A stretch of 5,385 bases of DNA, from assembly GCA_028276305.1 (NCBI GenBank), contig JAPYWO010000125.1, forward strand, positions 1-5,385. Direction: 5' to 3'. The notes beneath the pieces are model-generated. The model worked only from the letters and a program-made list of their open reading frames with translations, did not search any database and had not been told where the DNA came from. The stretch is from Candidatus Thermokryptus sp. (GTDB taxonomy: Bacteria; Bacteroidota; Ignavibacteria; Kryptoniales; Kryptoniaceae). Both the position numbers and the translations under genes were made by a program. This document shows, piece after piece, positions 1-5,385 of this stretch (its first letter is position 1; every line of letters begins with the position of its first letter).

Positions 1-165
1 GTGCTTGAAATTTCCGGAAACCAAATCAAACTCGGATTTGAAGCCCCGGATGATGTTCCAATTTACAGACAAGAAGTTTATGAGAGGATAGTAAGCGAAA
101 ACAAATCCGCTGTTGAAATTGACCGCAATTCACTGAAAAAATTTGCAAGCAAATTTAAAAGGTGA
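1..165 (+). CDS. csrA: Carbon storage regulator CsrA, C-terminal part (5' end outside window)
   Basis: CsrA is a small dimeric RNA-binding protein that controls translation and stability of mRNAs by binding GGA motifs near ribosome-binding sites; in flagellated bacteria it is often antagonised by FliW. The frame is open from base 1 to a TGA at 163-165, giving 54 residues. The pattern VLEISGNQIKLGFEAP followed by VPIYRQEVYERI is the CsrA core. By alignment from memory with E. coli CsrA, the Arg of IYRQE is the key RNA-binding Arg44, so about 21 N-terminal residues (the MLVLTRK strand) are missing. The GTG at base 1 is therefore an internal Val codon, not a start. After YERI there are about 24 further residues rich in Lys, Ser and Phe, so the whole protein would be about 75 residues, longer than the 61-residue E. 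coli form and closer to B. subtilis CsrA. It converges on the cupin gene with 4 bases between stops. Family call is confident; targets cannot be inferred. Confidence 0.93.
   Translation: MLEISGNQIKLGFEAPDDVPIYRQEVYERIVSENKSAVEIDRNSLKKFASKFKR
136..156 (-). terminator. Weak AT-rich hairpin with T run, possible terminator of the minus-strand operon
   Basis: Bases 139-146 and 149-156 form a perfect inverted repeat (AAATTTGC / GCAAATTT) inside the last codons of csrA, giving a 7-bp stem with a 4-base loop. Read on the minus strand, the right arm runs into six T residues (complement of A136-A141), and it lies just past the cupin stop at 170. On the plus strand the hairpin is followed by AAAAGG, so it is not a canonical terminator for csrA. 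The stem has only one or two G-C pairs and is thermodynamically weak. The assignment is tentative, and the repeat may simply reflect Lys/Phe/Ala codons. Confidence 0.25.
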
Positions 166-169
166 AAAA

Positions 170-475
170 CTACTTTGAAGCGCAAAGATAAATCACCGGT
201 TCATTCCCTTCAACTTTAGCCCAATGAACTGTTCCAGCTGGAAGGTCAAGCCGATCGCCCGGACCGAGGACGAATTCCTCTTCACCAACGCCATATCTCA
301 TCTTGCCACTTACAACCCATCTGACTTCATCAAATGTGTGAGAGTGATTCCCGTAATAAGTCCCGGGTTCATCAATCCAGACAAATGGATATGTTCCCTC
401 TTGACGGAGGATATTTTTGAGTTCTTCAATGTCGGGTTTATGCGGTTTGTCCCAGCGTGTGATTTTCATTTGCAT
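170..475 (-). CDS. Small single-domain cupin protein
   Basis: A 101-residue protein that is a single cupin beta-barrel with little else. Cupin motif 1 is clear at about residues 38-57, with metal ligands His44, His46 and Glu50 (HSHTFDE) and the closing Gly57. Motif 2 is at about 73-91, with the PAG turn (79-81) and the fourth ligand His84. All four usual metal ligands are present, so a bound divalent metal and either a small-molecule enzyme activity or a binding role are likely. Members of this size include isomerases, dioxygenases and sugar or thiol binders, and the sequence does not tell which. There is no signal peptide, so it is probably cytoplasmic. The ATG follows the bshA TGA with no gap, suggesting translational coupling; an in-frame ATG two codons later is an equally plausible start because neither has a visible Shine-Dalgarno sequence. 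It is the last gene of the minus-strand run. The operon position hints at a link with thiol metabolism but does not show one. Confidence 0.88.
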   Translation of the reverse strand: MQMKITRWDKPHKPDIEELKNILRQEGTYPFVWIDEPGTYYGNHSHTFDEVRWVVSGKMRYGVGEEEFVLGPGDRLDLPAGTVHWAKVEGNEPVIYLCASK

Positions 476-1597
476 TCAGCTTTGGTTTAAAATTTTTTCG
501 TAAAATTGCTCGTATTTTGGAACGATCAAGTTTTTGTCAAAGTATTTTTCCGCTCGCTCCCTTGCTTTTTCTGAAAACTCACGATACTTATTTTCATCTT
601 CAAGAAGTTCAATCACATAAGAAGCCATACGCTTGATGTTGCCAACCTCTGTGAGATAACCCGTTTCCCCATGCAAGACAACTTCCGGCAATCCACCCAC
701 ATTTGTAGCTATCACGGGTAAGCCACAACTCATAGCTTCAAGCGCTGAGAGTCCAAAACTCTCCATTTGACTCGGAAGTATAAAAATATCAGCTGAACAT
801 AAAATTTCGTTCAGAGCTTCTTGTTTTCCGAGGAAAATCACATCATCGTATAGGTTTAACGCTCTACAGAGATTTTCAACATCGCCCCTTTCTGGACCAT
901 CGCCCACAAAAACAAGTTTACAATGAACTTTATTCCTTACGATTTCAAAAACCCTGACGACATCTTGAACTCTTTTAACCTTTCTAAAATTTGAGACATG
1001 GATCAAAACTTTTTCTCCCTTCGGTGCTATCTTTTTACGCAAAGGTGAATTCTTAACCGGCTTAAAAAGTTCGGTGTCAACGAAGTTCGGTATAACCTCT
1101 ATCTCGCGGGAGATGTTATAAGTTGAGATCGTCACTTCCCGAAGATATCTTGACACAGCTGTAACTCCATCGCTTGACTCAATGCTGAACCTGACAACGG
1201 GGGTGAAGCTTGGTTCAAGACCCACAAGCGTTATATCCGTCCCGTGAAGCGTTGTTATAACTTTGATTTTGTTCCCGAGTATCATTTTTGCAAGAACAGC
1301 GCTCGTTGCGTGAGGTATAGCGTAATGCACATGGATTATGTCTATTTTATTGAACCTTGCGACATCAATCATCCTGCTTGCAAGGGCATCTGTATAAATC
1401 GGAAACTCAAAAAGGGGATATTGGTAAAGCTCAACCTCGTGAAAAAATATGTTGTCAAGGAATTTGTTGAGTTTTATCGGGACGGCATAACAGATGAAGT
1501 GGATTTCGTGACCTCGCGCTGCAAGTGCCTTCCCAAGCTCAGTTGCTACGACACCACTACCTCCATAAGTCGGATAACAAGTTATCCCGATTTTCAT
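476..1597 (-). CDS. bshA: N-acetyl-alpha-D-glucosaminyl L-malate synthase BshA (bacillithiol biosynthesis)
   Basis: A cytoplasmic GT4-family, GT-B fold glycosyltransferase. BshA transfers GlcNAc from UDP-GlcNAc to L-malate, the first step of bacillithiol synthesis; BshB then deacetylates the product and BshC adds cysteine. The 373-residue length matches the family (about 375-380). The N-terminus MKIGITCYPTYGGSGVVATE is the BshA signature, with the glycine loop GGSG at 12-15. Further landmarks are IIHVHYAIPHA (about 87-97), LHGTDIT (117-123), IPNFVD (169-174), SNFRKVKR (202-209), VGDGPE (231-236), the GT4 EX7E nucleotide-sugar motif Glu279-Glu287 (ESFGLSALE) and NVGGLPE (299-305). Nothing is missing or truncated. 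The start overlaps the upstream hydrolase stop by 4 bases (ATGA), with an AGGA 5 bases upstream, so translation is probably coupled. bshB and bshC are not in the window. General GT4 enzymes such as sucrose or LPS transferases are alternatives, but the N-terminal signature favours BshA. Confidence 0.95.
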   Translation of the reverse strand: MKIGITCYPTYGGSGVVATELGKALAARGHEIHFICYAVPIKLNKFLDNIFFHEVELYQYPLFEFPIYTDALASRMIDVARFNKIDIIHVHYAIPHATSAVLAKMILGNKIKVITTLHGTDITLVGLEPSFTPVVRFSIESSDGVTAVSRYLREVTISTYNISREIEVIPNFVDTELFKPVKNSPLRKKIAPKGEKVLIHVSNFRKVKRVQDVVRVFEIVRNKVHCKLVFVGDGPERGDVENLCRALNLYDDVIFLGKQEALNEILCSADIFILPSQMESFGLSALEAMSCGLPVIATNVGGLPEVVLHGETGYLTEVGNIKRMASYVIELLEDENKYREFSEKARERAEKYFDKNLIVPKYEQFYEKILNQS

Positions 1598-2442
1598 TTT
1601 GATCCTAAAATTCTCTTAAGTTCTCTTTCAAAAAGATAGGGGTCTTCATCAATAAAGTGCCTTGAAAATTGCCTTGACCTTTTTATCGTGTTATAGTCAA
1701 TTTCGGCAAAGATCAAATCCTCGTCAAAAAGTTTTGCAACAGCGACAACTTCCCCATCCGAGTCGACAACTTCCGATCCGCCCCAGAAATTGACCCCGTC
1801 TTCATATCCAACGCGATTGCTAAAAAGAAGATAAACGCTTAAAAGTCGTGCGTATGTTTTATGATGCTCTGAATTTATCTTATAATTCGTCAACTCCTCC
1901 GAGGCGCCAGAGATTCTCGTCGGGCTTGCTGCAAGACCAGCTATCATCATCGCCCCATCAACCGCAAGAATATAAGGCAAGGAAATATGCCACAGGTCTT
2001 CGCAAATTAGAACGCCAATGCGCCCAACTTTCGTATCAAATGCCCTAACTTTATCCCCTCTTGAAAAATATCTCAACTCCTCAAACATCCCGTATGTCGG
2101 TGGATAGATTTTTCTATGAACATATTTTATCTGACCGTCCTCAAACACGAAAGCCGAGTTATAAATCCCGAAGTTTTCCCCTTCTTCAACTCCGCCCGCA
2201 ATTATAATTATCTCCCGGCTCAATTTTTTAAGGTCATCAAAAACATTTGACTTGAAAGGATTTACAGCAACATCAATGCTTATATCCCTGAGGGTATAGC
2301 CGGTTAAACTTAACTCAGGGAAAAGTATAAGCTTAGCGCCCTCTTTAATAGCAAGTTCAATGTAATGGATATGCTTCTCAATGTTTCGCTTCAAATCCCC
2401 GAGGACACAATCAATTTGCGCAACTGCAACGAGATGTTTCAT
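1594..2442 (-). CDS. Nitrilase-superfamily carbon-nitrogen hydrolase (amidase/glutaminase-like)
   Basis: A 282-residue protein that is one CN-hydrolase domain. The Glu-Lys-Cys triad is visible: Glu43 in FPELSLTGY, Lys111 in HRKIYPPTYGMFEE and Cys147 in GVLICEDLWH, with the second conserved glutamate at Glu122. The motif NFWGGSEVVDSDGEVVA (about 217-233) is typical of the C-terminal half of the fold. These enzymes hydrolyse amides or nitriles, or transfer acyl groups, through a cysteine thioester. The RKxYxPTYGMFEExRYFxxG stretch resembles the glutaminase domain of glutamine-dependent NAD synthetase, but no NadE synthetase domain follows, so this is a stand-alone enzyme. The substrate is unknown; ammonia supply from glutamine or hydrolysis of a small amide are possibilities. 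The gene starts about 20 bases after comB with an A/T-rich leader and no Shine-Dalgarno sequence, and its stop overlaps the bshA start. That coupling suggests, but does not prove, a role near bacillithiol metabolism. Confidence 0.9.
   Translation of the reverse strand: MKHLVAVAQIDCVLGDLKRNIEKHIHYIELAIKEGAKLILFPELSLTGYTLRDISIDVAVNPFKSNVFDDLKKLSREIIIIAGGVEEGENFGIYNSAFVFEDGQIKYVHRKIYPPTYGMFEELRYFSRGDKVRAFDTKVGRIGVLICEDLWHISLPYILAVDGAMMIAGLAASPTRISGASEELTNYKINSEHHKTYARLLSVYLLFSNRVGYEDGVNFWGGSEVVDSDGEVVAVAKLFDEDLIFAEIDYNTIKRSRQFSRHFIDEDPYLFERELKRILGSK
1603..1606 (-). promoter_or_regulatory. Ribosome binding site of bshA (AGGA)
   Basis: AGGA on the minus strand lies 5 bases before the bshA ATG, inside the end of the upstream hydrolase gene. 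It supports the ATG at 1597, which shares bases with the hydrolase TGA. It is short, so coupling through the ATGA overlap may contribute as much as this site. Confidence 0.5.
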
Positions 2443-2462
2443 TGAATTTGATTTTTAATTTT

Positions 2463-3191
2463 TTAAACCGCTTTTATGACTCCATCGGAATAAATCGGCA
2501 AAATCGGGATTGAATCAACCTCTGCACAAACCTTTAAGTCATCCCCAAAACCAAGTTCGGTGAGAAATCTACCATGCTCACTTTCCTGAAGCATCTTCAA
2601 AAGATTTCTACCATAGAATTTGTAAAGTTTAATAGCTGCTGATACTGAATCGCTCAATTTCATTTTCTTCTTTGGTCTCCCTTTCGTCAACATAAAAGCC
2701 ATCATCCCAGCGCAGACGGCATCTTCAAGACAGAAACGATTGAATTTCCCCGAACATAAGATCAAAATATCATCACTATTTTCCTTGACAAACTTCACTA
2801 CCGTTGAAACATTCACAAAGCCACCTATGATTGAATATCTCGCATACTTCGTTTTAGTTATAGCCACGGAACCGTTCGTGCTCGCATAGATCAATGTTTT
2901 CCCCTTGACTTTTTCCTCGGTATATTCAAGCGGAGAATTACCGAGATCAAATCCATCAATTATCTTCCCACCTCTTTCACCGCACAAAAGGAAAGAACCC
3001 GGTTCAAGCGTTGACGCATATTTAACTGCGTTTTCAACAGATGCAGTTGGAATTATAACCCTTGCGCCATTTTTAAGAGCGGTTGATATAGTTGTTGACG
3101 CTCTCAAAACATCAACAACAATGACCGTCTTATCTTTCAAGCTTAATTCATCTTGAATCTGCAAAGGCGTGAAATATAAATCTAACTCCAT
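2463..3191 (-). CDS. comB: ComB family 2-phosphosulfolactate phosphatase
   Basis: ComB is a Mg2+-dependent phosphatase that turns (R)-2-phospho-3-sulfolactate into 3-sulfolactate. It was first defined in archaeal coenzyme M synthesis, and homologues are widespread in bacteria, where the role is usually unproven. The 242 residues match the family length. Recognisable blocks are VVDVLRASTT (about 25-34), GERGG (71-75), GFDLGNSPLEY (80-90), the STNGS stretch (104-108) and RFCLEDAVCAG (152-162), all in the expected order. It is cytoplasmic, with no signal peptide or membrane segment. It begins about 20 bases after gcvT; the only Shine-Dalgarno-like element is a run of five G very close to the ATG (2-base spacer), so initiation may be weak or coupled. 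No ComA (phosphosulfolactate synthase) or ComC gene is visible. The family assignment is firm; the physiological substrate in this organism is inferred from the family only. Confidence 0.92.
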   Translation of the reverse strand: MELDLYFTPLQIQDELSLKDKTVIVVDVLRASTTISTALKNGARVIIPTASVENAVKYASTLEPGSFLLCGERGGKIIDGFDLGNSPLEYTEEKVKGKTLIYASTNGSVAITKTKYARYSIIGGFVNVSTVVKFVKENSDDILILCSGKFNRFCLEDAVCAGMMAFMLTKGRPKKKMKLSDSVSAAIKLYKFYGRNLLKMLQESEHGRFLTELGFGDDLKVCAEVDSIPILPIYSDGVIKAV

Positions 3192-3211
3192 TTCCCCCGC
3201 TATATTTTGTT

Positions 3212-4303
3212 TTACCTTGCTCTGTTTGGAACAAAGGGAAGGGAAACAACCTTCGCCTGAAGCTCTCTGCCCCTTGCGTTTATCGTTATTTCCTCGCCCG
3301 GATTTGAAAACTTCACATCAACATAACCAAGCCCAATCCCCTTTTCAAGTATAGGTGAAAATGTCCCGCTGGTGACATAACCAATCTTATCCCCTCCCTT
3401 CAAAATTTCATATCCATGCCTTGGCGGTACTTTATCCTCAAGGACAAACCCAACAAGTTTTCTTTTCAGCCCTTCACTTTTCACCTTAAGCAAACTTTCC
3501 TTCCCGATGAAATCACCTTTATCAAACTTGACGATCCAATCAAGCCCTGCTTCAAGTGGATTTGTCGTTTGATCAATGTCATTTCCATAGAGCATATATC
3601 CCATCTCAGTTCTCAATGTATCCCTTGCTCCAAGACCAACTGGACCGATGTTAAATTCTCTGCCCGCTTCCATAACCGCATTCCAAACCCTTCTGCAAAG
3701 ATCGGGCTTGGCATCAAAATAAAGCTCAAAACCAAGCTCGCCTGTATAACCTGTGCGCGAAATAATCATATCCACCCCAGCAAGTTTTCCTTTGACAAAA
3801 TGATAATACTTTATCTGACTTAAATCAACATCTGTGAGCTTTTGTAAAGTCGCCAAGGATTTCGGTCCCTGAACGGCGAGAAGCGCAACATTATCACTTA
3901 TATTTTCAAGCTTAACATCTCCATCAAGATGTCCCTTCATCCATTCAAAATCCTTCTCAATGTTCGCTGCGTTGACTACAACCATGTAATAATCACCAAG
4001 GTTATAAATCAAAAGGTCATCAACTATCCCTCCATTTTCATAACACATCGCCGAATATTGCGCTCTTCCGGGTGAAATTTTTGAGACATCATTGACAGTG
4101 AGCTTTTGAAGAAATCGCATCGCATCTTTACCGCTAACTTTAAATTCACCCATATGCGAGACATCAAAAACACCGACGGACTCACGAACACGCTTATGCT
4201 CTGAGATTATCCCCTCGTATTGAATCGGCATTTCATAACCGGCAAAAGGTGCTATCTTAGCACCGAGTTCAAGATGAATCTCATAAAAAGGTGTTCTTTT
4301 CAT
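3212..4303 (-). CDS. gcvT: Aminomethyltransferase, glycine cleavage system T-protein
   Basis: GcvT takes the aminomethyl group carried on the lipoyl arm of GcvH and, with tetrahydrofolate, releases ammonia and forms 5,10-methylene-THF. It is a cytoplasmic component of the glycine cleavage complex. The 363-residue length is standard. Landmarks are TPFYEIHLELGAKIAPFAGYEMP at the N-terminus (split here as TPFYEIH, 4-10, and FAGYEMP, 20-26), VFDVSHMGEF (45-54), NGGIVDDLLIY (90-100) containing the catalytic aspartate Asp95/Asp96, VNAAN (110-114), LAVQGP (142-147), RTGYTGELGFE (183-193) and GLGARDTLRTE (223-233). The C-terminal barrel ends in VVSLPFVPNRAR, typical of GcvT and distinct from sarcosine or dimethylglycine dehydrogenase domains and from YgfZ. 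A strong Shine-Dalgarno AAGGAGA precedes the ATG. gcvH and gcvP are not next to it; the neighbours are tal and comB, so the cleavage system is split in this genome. Confidence 0.97.
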   Translation of the reverse strand: MKRTPFYEIHLELGAKIAPFAGYEMPIQYEGIISEHKRVRESVGVFDVSHMGEFKVSGKDAMRFLQKLTVNDVSKISPGRAQYSAMCYENGGIVDDLLIYNLGDYYMVVVNAANIEKDFEWMKGHLDGDVKLENISDNVALLAVQGPKSLATLQKLTDVDLSQIKYYHFVKGKLAGVDMIISRTGYTGELGFELYFDAKPDLCRRVWNAVMEAGREFNIGPVGLGARDTLRTEMGYMLYGNDIDQTTNPLEAGLDWIVKFDKGDFIGKESLLKVKSEGLKRKLVGFVLEDKVPPRHGYEILKGGDKIGYVTSGTFSPILEKGIGLGYVDVKFSNPGEEITINARGRELQAKVVSLPFVPNRAR

Positions 4304-4310
4304 AAAGGTT

Positions 4311-4317
4311 TCTCCTT
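4311..4317 (-). promoter_or_regulatory. Ribosome binding site of gcvT (AAGGAGA)
   Basis: AAGGAGA on the minus strand, 7 bases before the gcvT ATG at 4303, in the 31-base gap after tal. It is among the clearest Shine-Dalgarno sequences in the window and fixes the start. Confidence 0.85.
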
Positions 4318-4334
4318 GATTTTTTAAGAAGTGC

Positions 4335-5003
4335 TCAGCTTACTTTTTCAAGTTTGAGTTCCGCCTGGGCTTTTTTCCAGTCCTGTAAAAATCTCTCAAG
4401 TCCTATATCCGTCAATGGATGTTTTATCAATTGCTCAAGGACCTTAAAAGGCATAGTTACAACATCAGCCCCTATCAACCCAGCTTCAACAACATGCATC
4501 GGATGCCTTACGCTCGCCACAAGTACTTTCGTCTCAAAGCTATAATTTTTGTAAATCTGAACGATTTGCCTTATCAAGTTCATACCATCACTTGATATAT
4601 CATCAAGTCGTCCAACGAACGGACTTATGTAGTAAGCGCCCGCTTTAGCTGCAAGAATTGCTTGTGTCGGCGAAAAACAAAGCGTGACATTAGCCCTTAT
4701 CCCTTCGGACTTGAGAAACTTCACCGCCTTTAAACCATCTTTAATTAGCGGTATCTTAACGACGATGTTATCCGAAATTTTAACAAGTTCCCTGGCTTCT
4801 TTAACCATTCCTTCAAAATCCGTTGAAATCACCTCCGCACTCACATCCCCTTCAACAATTGAACATATCTCTTGAAGCAGTTCTTTAAAATCCTTTTTTT
4901 CCTTCGCAACTAAACTTGGATTCGTTGTAACCCCATCAAGTATTCCCCAGCTTACCGCTTCCTTTATCTCGTCAATGTTTGCTGTGTCAAGAAAAATTTT
5001 CAT
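4335..5003 (-). CDS. tal: Small-type transaldolase (TalC/FSA-like subfamily)
   Basis: A 222-residue class I aldolase of the short transaldolase family, a single TIM barrel acting in the cytoplasm. Transaldolase moves a dihydroxyacetone unit from sedoheptulose 7-phosphate to glyceraldehyde 3-phosphate in the non-oxidative pentose phosphate pathway. Landmarks are [25 protein letters not shown] (24-35), the Schiff-base lysine Lys83 in [16 protein letters not shown] (105-115) and [11 protein letters not shown] (125-135). The close relative fructose-6-phosphate aldolase has Gln (Gln59) and Tyr (Tyr131) at two active-site positions, where true transaldolases have Glu and Phe. Here Glu57 (SAEVIS) and Phe129 (SPFVGR) occupy those places, so transaldolase activity is favoured. 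The start overlaps the RNase G 3' end by 17 bases and has a good Shine-Dalgarno sequence, which settles it. The function call is strong at the family level and good at the activity level. Confidence 0.94.
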   Translation of the reverse strand: MKIFLDTANIDEIKEAVSWGILDGVTTNPSLVAKEKKDFKELLQEICSIVEGDVSAEVISTDFEGMVKEARELVKISDNIVVKIPLIKDGLKAVKFLKSEGIRANVTLCFSPTQAILAAKAGAYYISPFVGRLDDISSDGMNLIRQIVQIYKNYSFETKVLVASVRHPMHVVEAGLIGADVVTMPFKVLEQLIKHPLTDIGLERFLQDWKKAQAELKLEKVS

Positions 5004-5385
5004 CTTTCTGCTCCTGTTTGTTTTGATTCGGCTGAAATTGCTGAACTTGAAAAGTTTCCGTCAATTCCCTCCCAGTTTTAGCTGAAACAACTTTAAACTC
5101 CTCAACCGAAAGGGTTGGATCGGGCTCAACTTTAATCTTAACAAAGTACTTCAACATAAGTTTTATAGTTTTTATCTTTCCGGGCAAACTTGCCCTCATA
5201 AATTTGGCAAGTGTTGGATGAAGCTTCAAAATCAAATTTCTCTCCGAAGATATCGCCTTGAACTTCGTCAGCCATCTTTCAATTTTCCTGAAAATTAAAT
5301 CCCTCAAGAAAATAACACCTGTTCCAGCACAAGTCGGGCATGGCTCGCTGAACTTCTCAAAAACGCTCGGTCTAACCCTCTGTCT
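4987..5385 (-). CDS. rng: Ribonuclease G/E family protein, C-terminal part (5' end outside window)
   Basis: RNase G/E enzymes are Mg2+-dependent, 5'-end-sensing endoribonucleases that process rRNA and start mRNA decay. The frame is open from the window edge (base 5385) to the stop at 4987-4989, giving 132 residues; a TTG at 5305-5307 is an internal Leu, not a start. The first visible residues RQRVRPS, followed by [13 protein letters not shown], match the end of the RNase G catalytic region and its zinc-link CPxC motif, through which two subunits share a metal. Then comes the small alpha/beta domain ([45 protein letters not shown]), as expected for the family. The last 25-30 residues form a hydrophilic tail rich in Gln, Asn, Lys and Glu; the protein ends shortly after, so this is RNase G-like and lacks the long degradosome scaffold of E. 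coli RNase E. It appears to be the upstream member of the minus-strand run. The gene symbol is by family resemblance. Confidence 0.9.
   Translation of the reverse strand, partial: RQRVRPSVFEKFSEPCPTCAGTGVIFLRDLIFRKIERWLTKFKAISSERNLILKLHPTLAKFMRASLPGKIKTIKLMLKYFVKIKVEPDPTLSVEEFKVVSAKTGRELTETFQVQQFQPNQNKQEQKDENFS
5011..5015 (-). promoter_or_regulatory. Ribosome binding site of tal (AGGAG) inside the RNase G gene
   Basis: AGGAG on the minus strand, 7 bases before the tal ATG at 5003. It lies within the Gln/Asn/Lys-rich last codons of the RNase G gene and supports the 17-base overlap being real rather than a mis-called start. Confidence 0.8.

Noticed and set aside
1..3. GTG at the first base as a csrA start codon
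   Set aside because: The Val falls at about residue 22 of the CsrA fold; starting there would remove the conserved N-terminal RNA-binding strand.
199..229. GTTCATT / AATGAAC inverted repeat with a 17-base loop, as a possible csrA terminator
   Set aside because: Short stem, long loop, no T run after it on the plus strand, and it lies inside the cupin coding region.
232..243. Perfect 12-base palindrome TTCCAGCTGGAA
   Set aside because: It falls on the codons for the conserved cupin Leu-Pro-Ala-Gly-Thr turn, in mid-gene, with no second copy seen; best explained by coding constraint and chance.
224..490. 88-residue plus-strand frame opposite the cupin gene, downstream of csrA
   Set aside because: The minus-strand frame has a full set of cupin motifs; the plus-strand product matches nothing I recognise.
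1244..1639. 131-residue open frame on the plus strand opposite bshA
   Set aside because: It is antisense to a well-conserved gene, has no recognisable domain and has an unusual Cys/Tyr-rich composition typical of shadow frames.
3416..3823. 135-residue open frame on the plus strand opposite gcvT
   Set aside because: It lies wholly within gcvT on the other strand, shows no family motif and has low-complexity Lys/Phe/Ile composition; a shadow frame.
5305..5307. TTG as a start of a separate 106-residue gene at the right edge
   Set aside because: The frame stays open to the window edge and the extra 26 residues contain the RNase G CPTC zinc motif, so the TTG is an internal codon.

Overview
This is an ordinary-looking, densely packed stretch of bacterial chromosome. 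Six complete genes and the 3' end of a seventh lie on the minus strand in one head-to-tail run. They face the 3' end of a csrA gene on the plus strand at the left edge. No rRNA, tRNA, CRISPR, insertion sequence, phage gene or long intergenic gap was seen, and the longest space between minus-strand genes is about 31 bases.

Layout from right to left, in the direction of transcription of the minus-strand run: the C-terminal part of a ribonuclease G/E family enzyme (4987-5385, cut by the window edge); a small transaldolase (4335-5003); the glycine cleavage T-protein GcvT (3212-4303); a ComB-type 2-phosphosulfolactate phosphatase (2463-3191); a nitrilase-superfamily carbon-nitrogen hydrolase (1594-2442); the bacillithiol-pathway glycosyltransferase BshA (476-1597); and a small single-domain cupin (170-475). 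rng/tal and hydrolase/bshA overlap, bshA/cupin abut exactly, and the remaining gaps are about 20-31 bases. That spacing fits one operon with translational coupling, whose promoter lies outside the window or inside upstream genes. The csrA 3' end (1-165) converges on it with only 4 bases between stop codons.

The genes do not form one obvious pathway. They cover RNA processing, pentose phosphate carbon shuffling, one-carbon/glycine metabolism, sulfonate chemistry and low-molecular-weight thiol synthesis. The most suggestive local grouping is hydrolase-bshA-cupin, the three tightest-spaced genes, with bshA the only one of known role.

Organism (inference): bshA together with csrA, a ComB homologue and an RNase G with a hydrophilic tail suggests the Bacteroidota/Chlorobiota/Ignavibacteria neighbourhood or a similar lineage. 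Frequent AGA/AGG arginine codons and Lys/Glu/Ile-rich proteins would also suit a thermophile. Firmicutes also make bacillithiol, so this placement is tentative. Mixed Shine-Dalgarno use (clear before tal and gcvT, absent before the hydrolase and cupin) is compatible with that placement but not diagnostic. I found no convincing evidence of a new biological system here.
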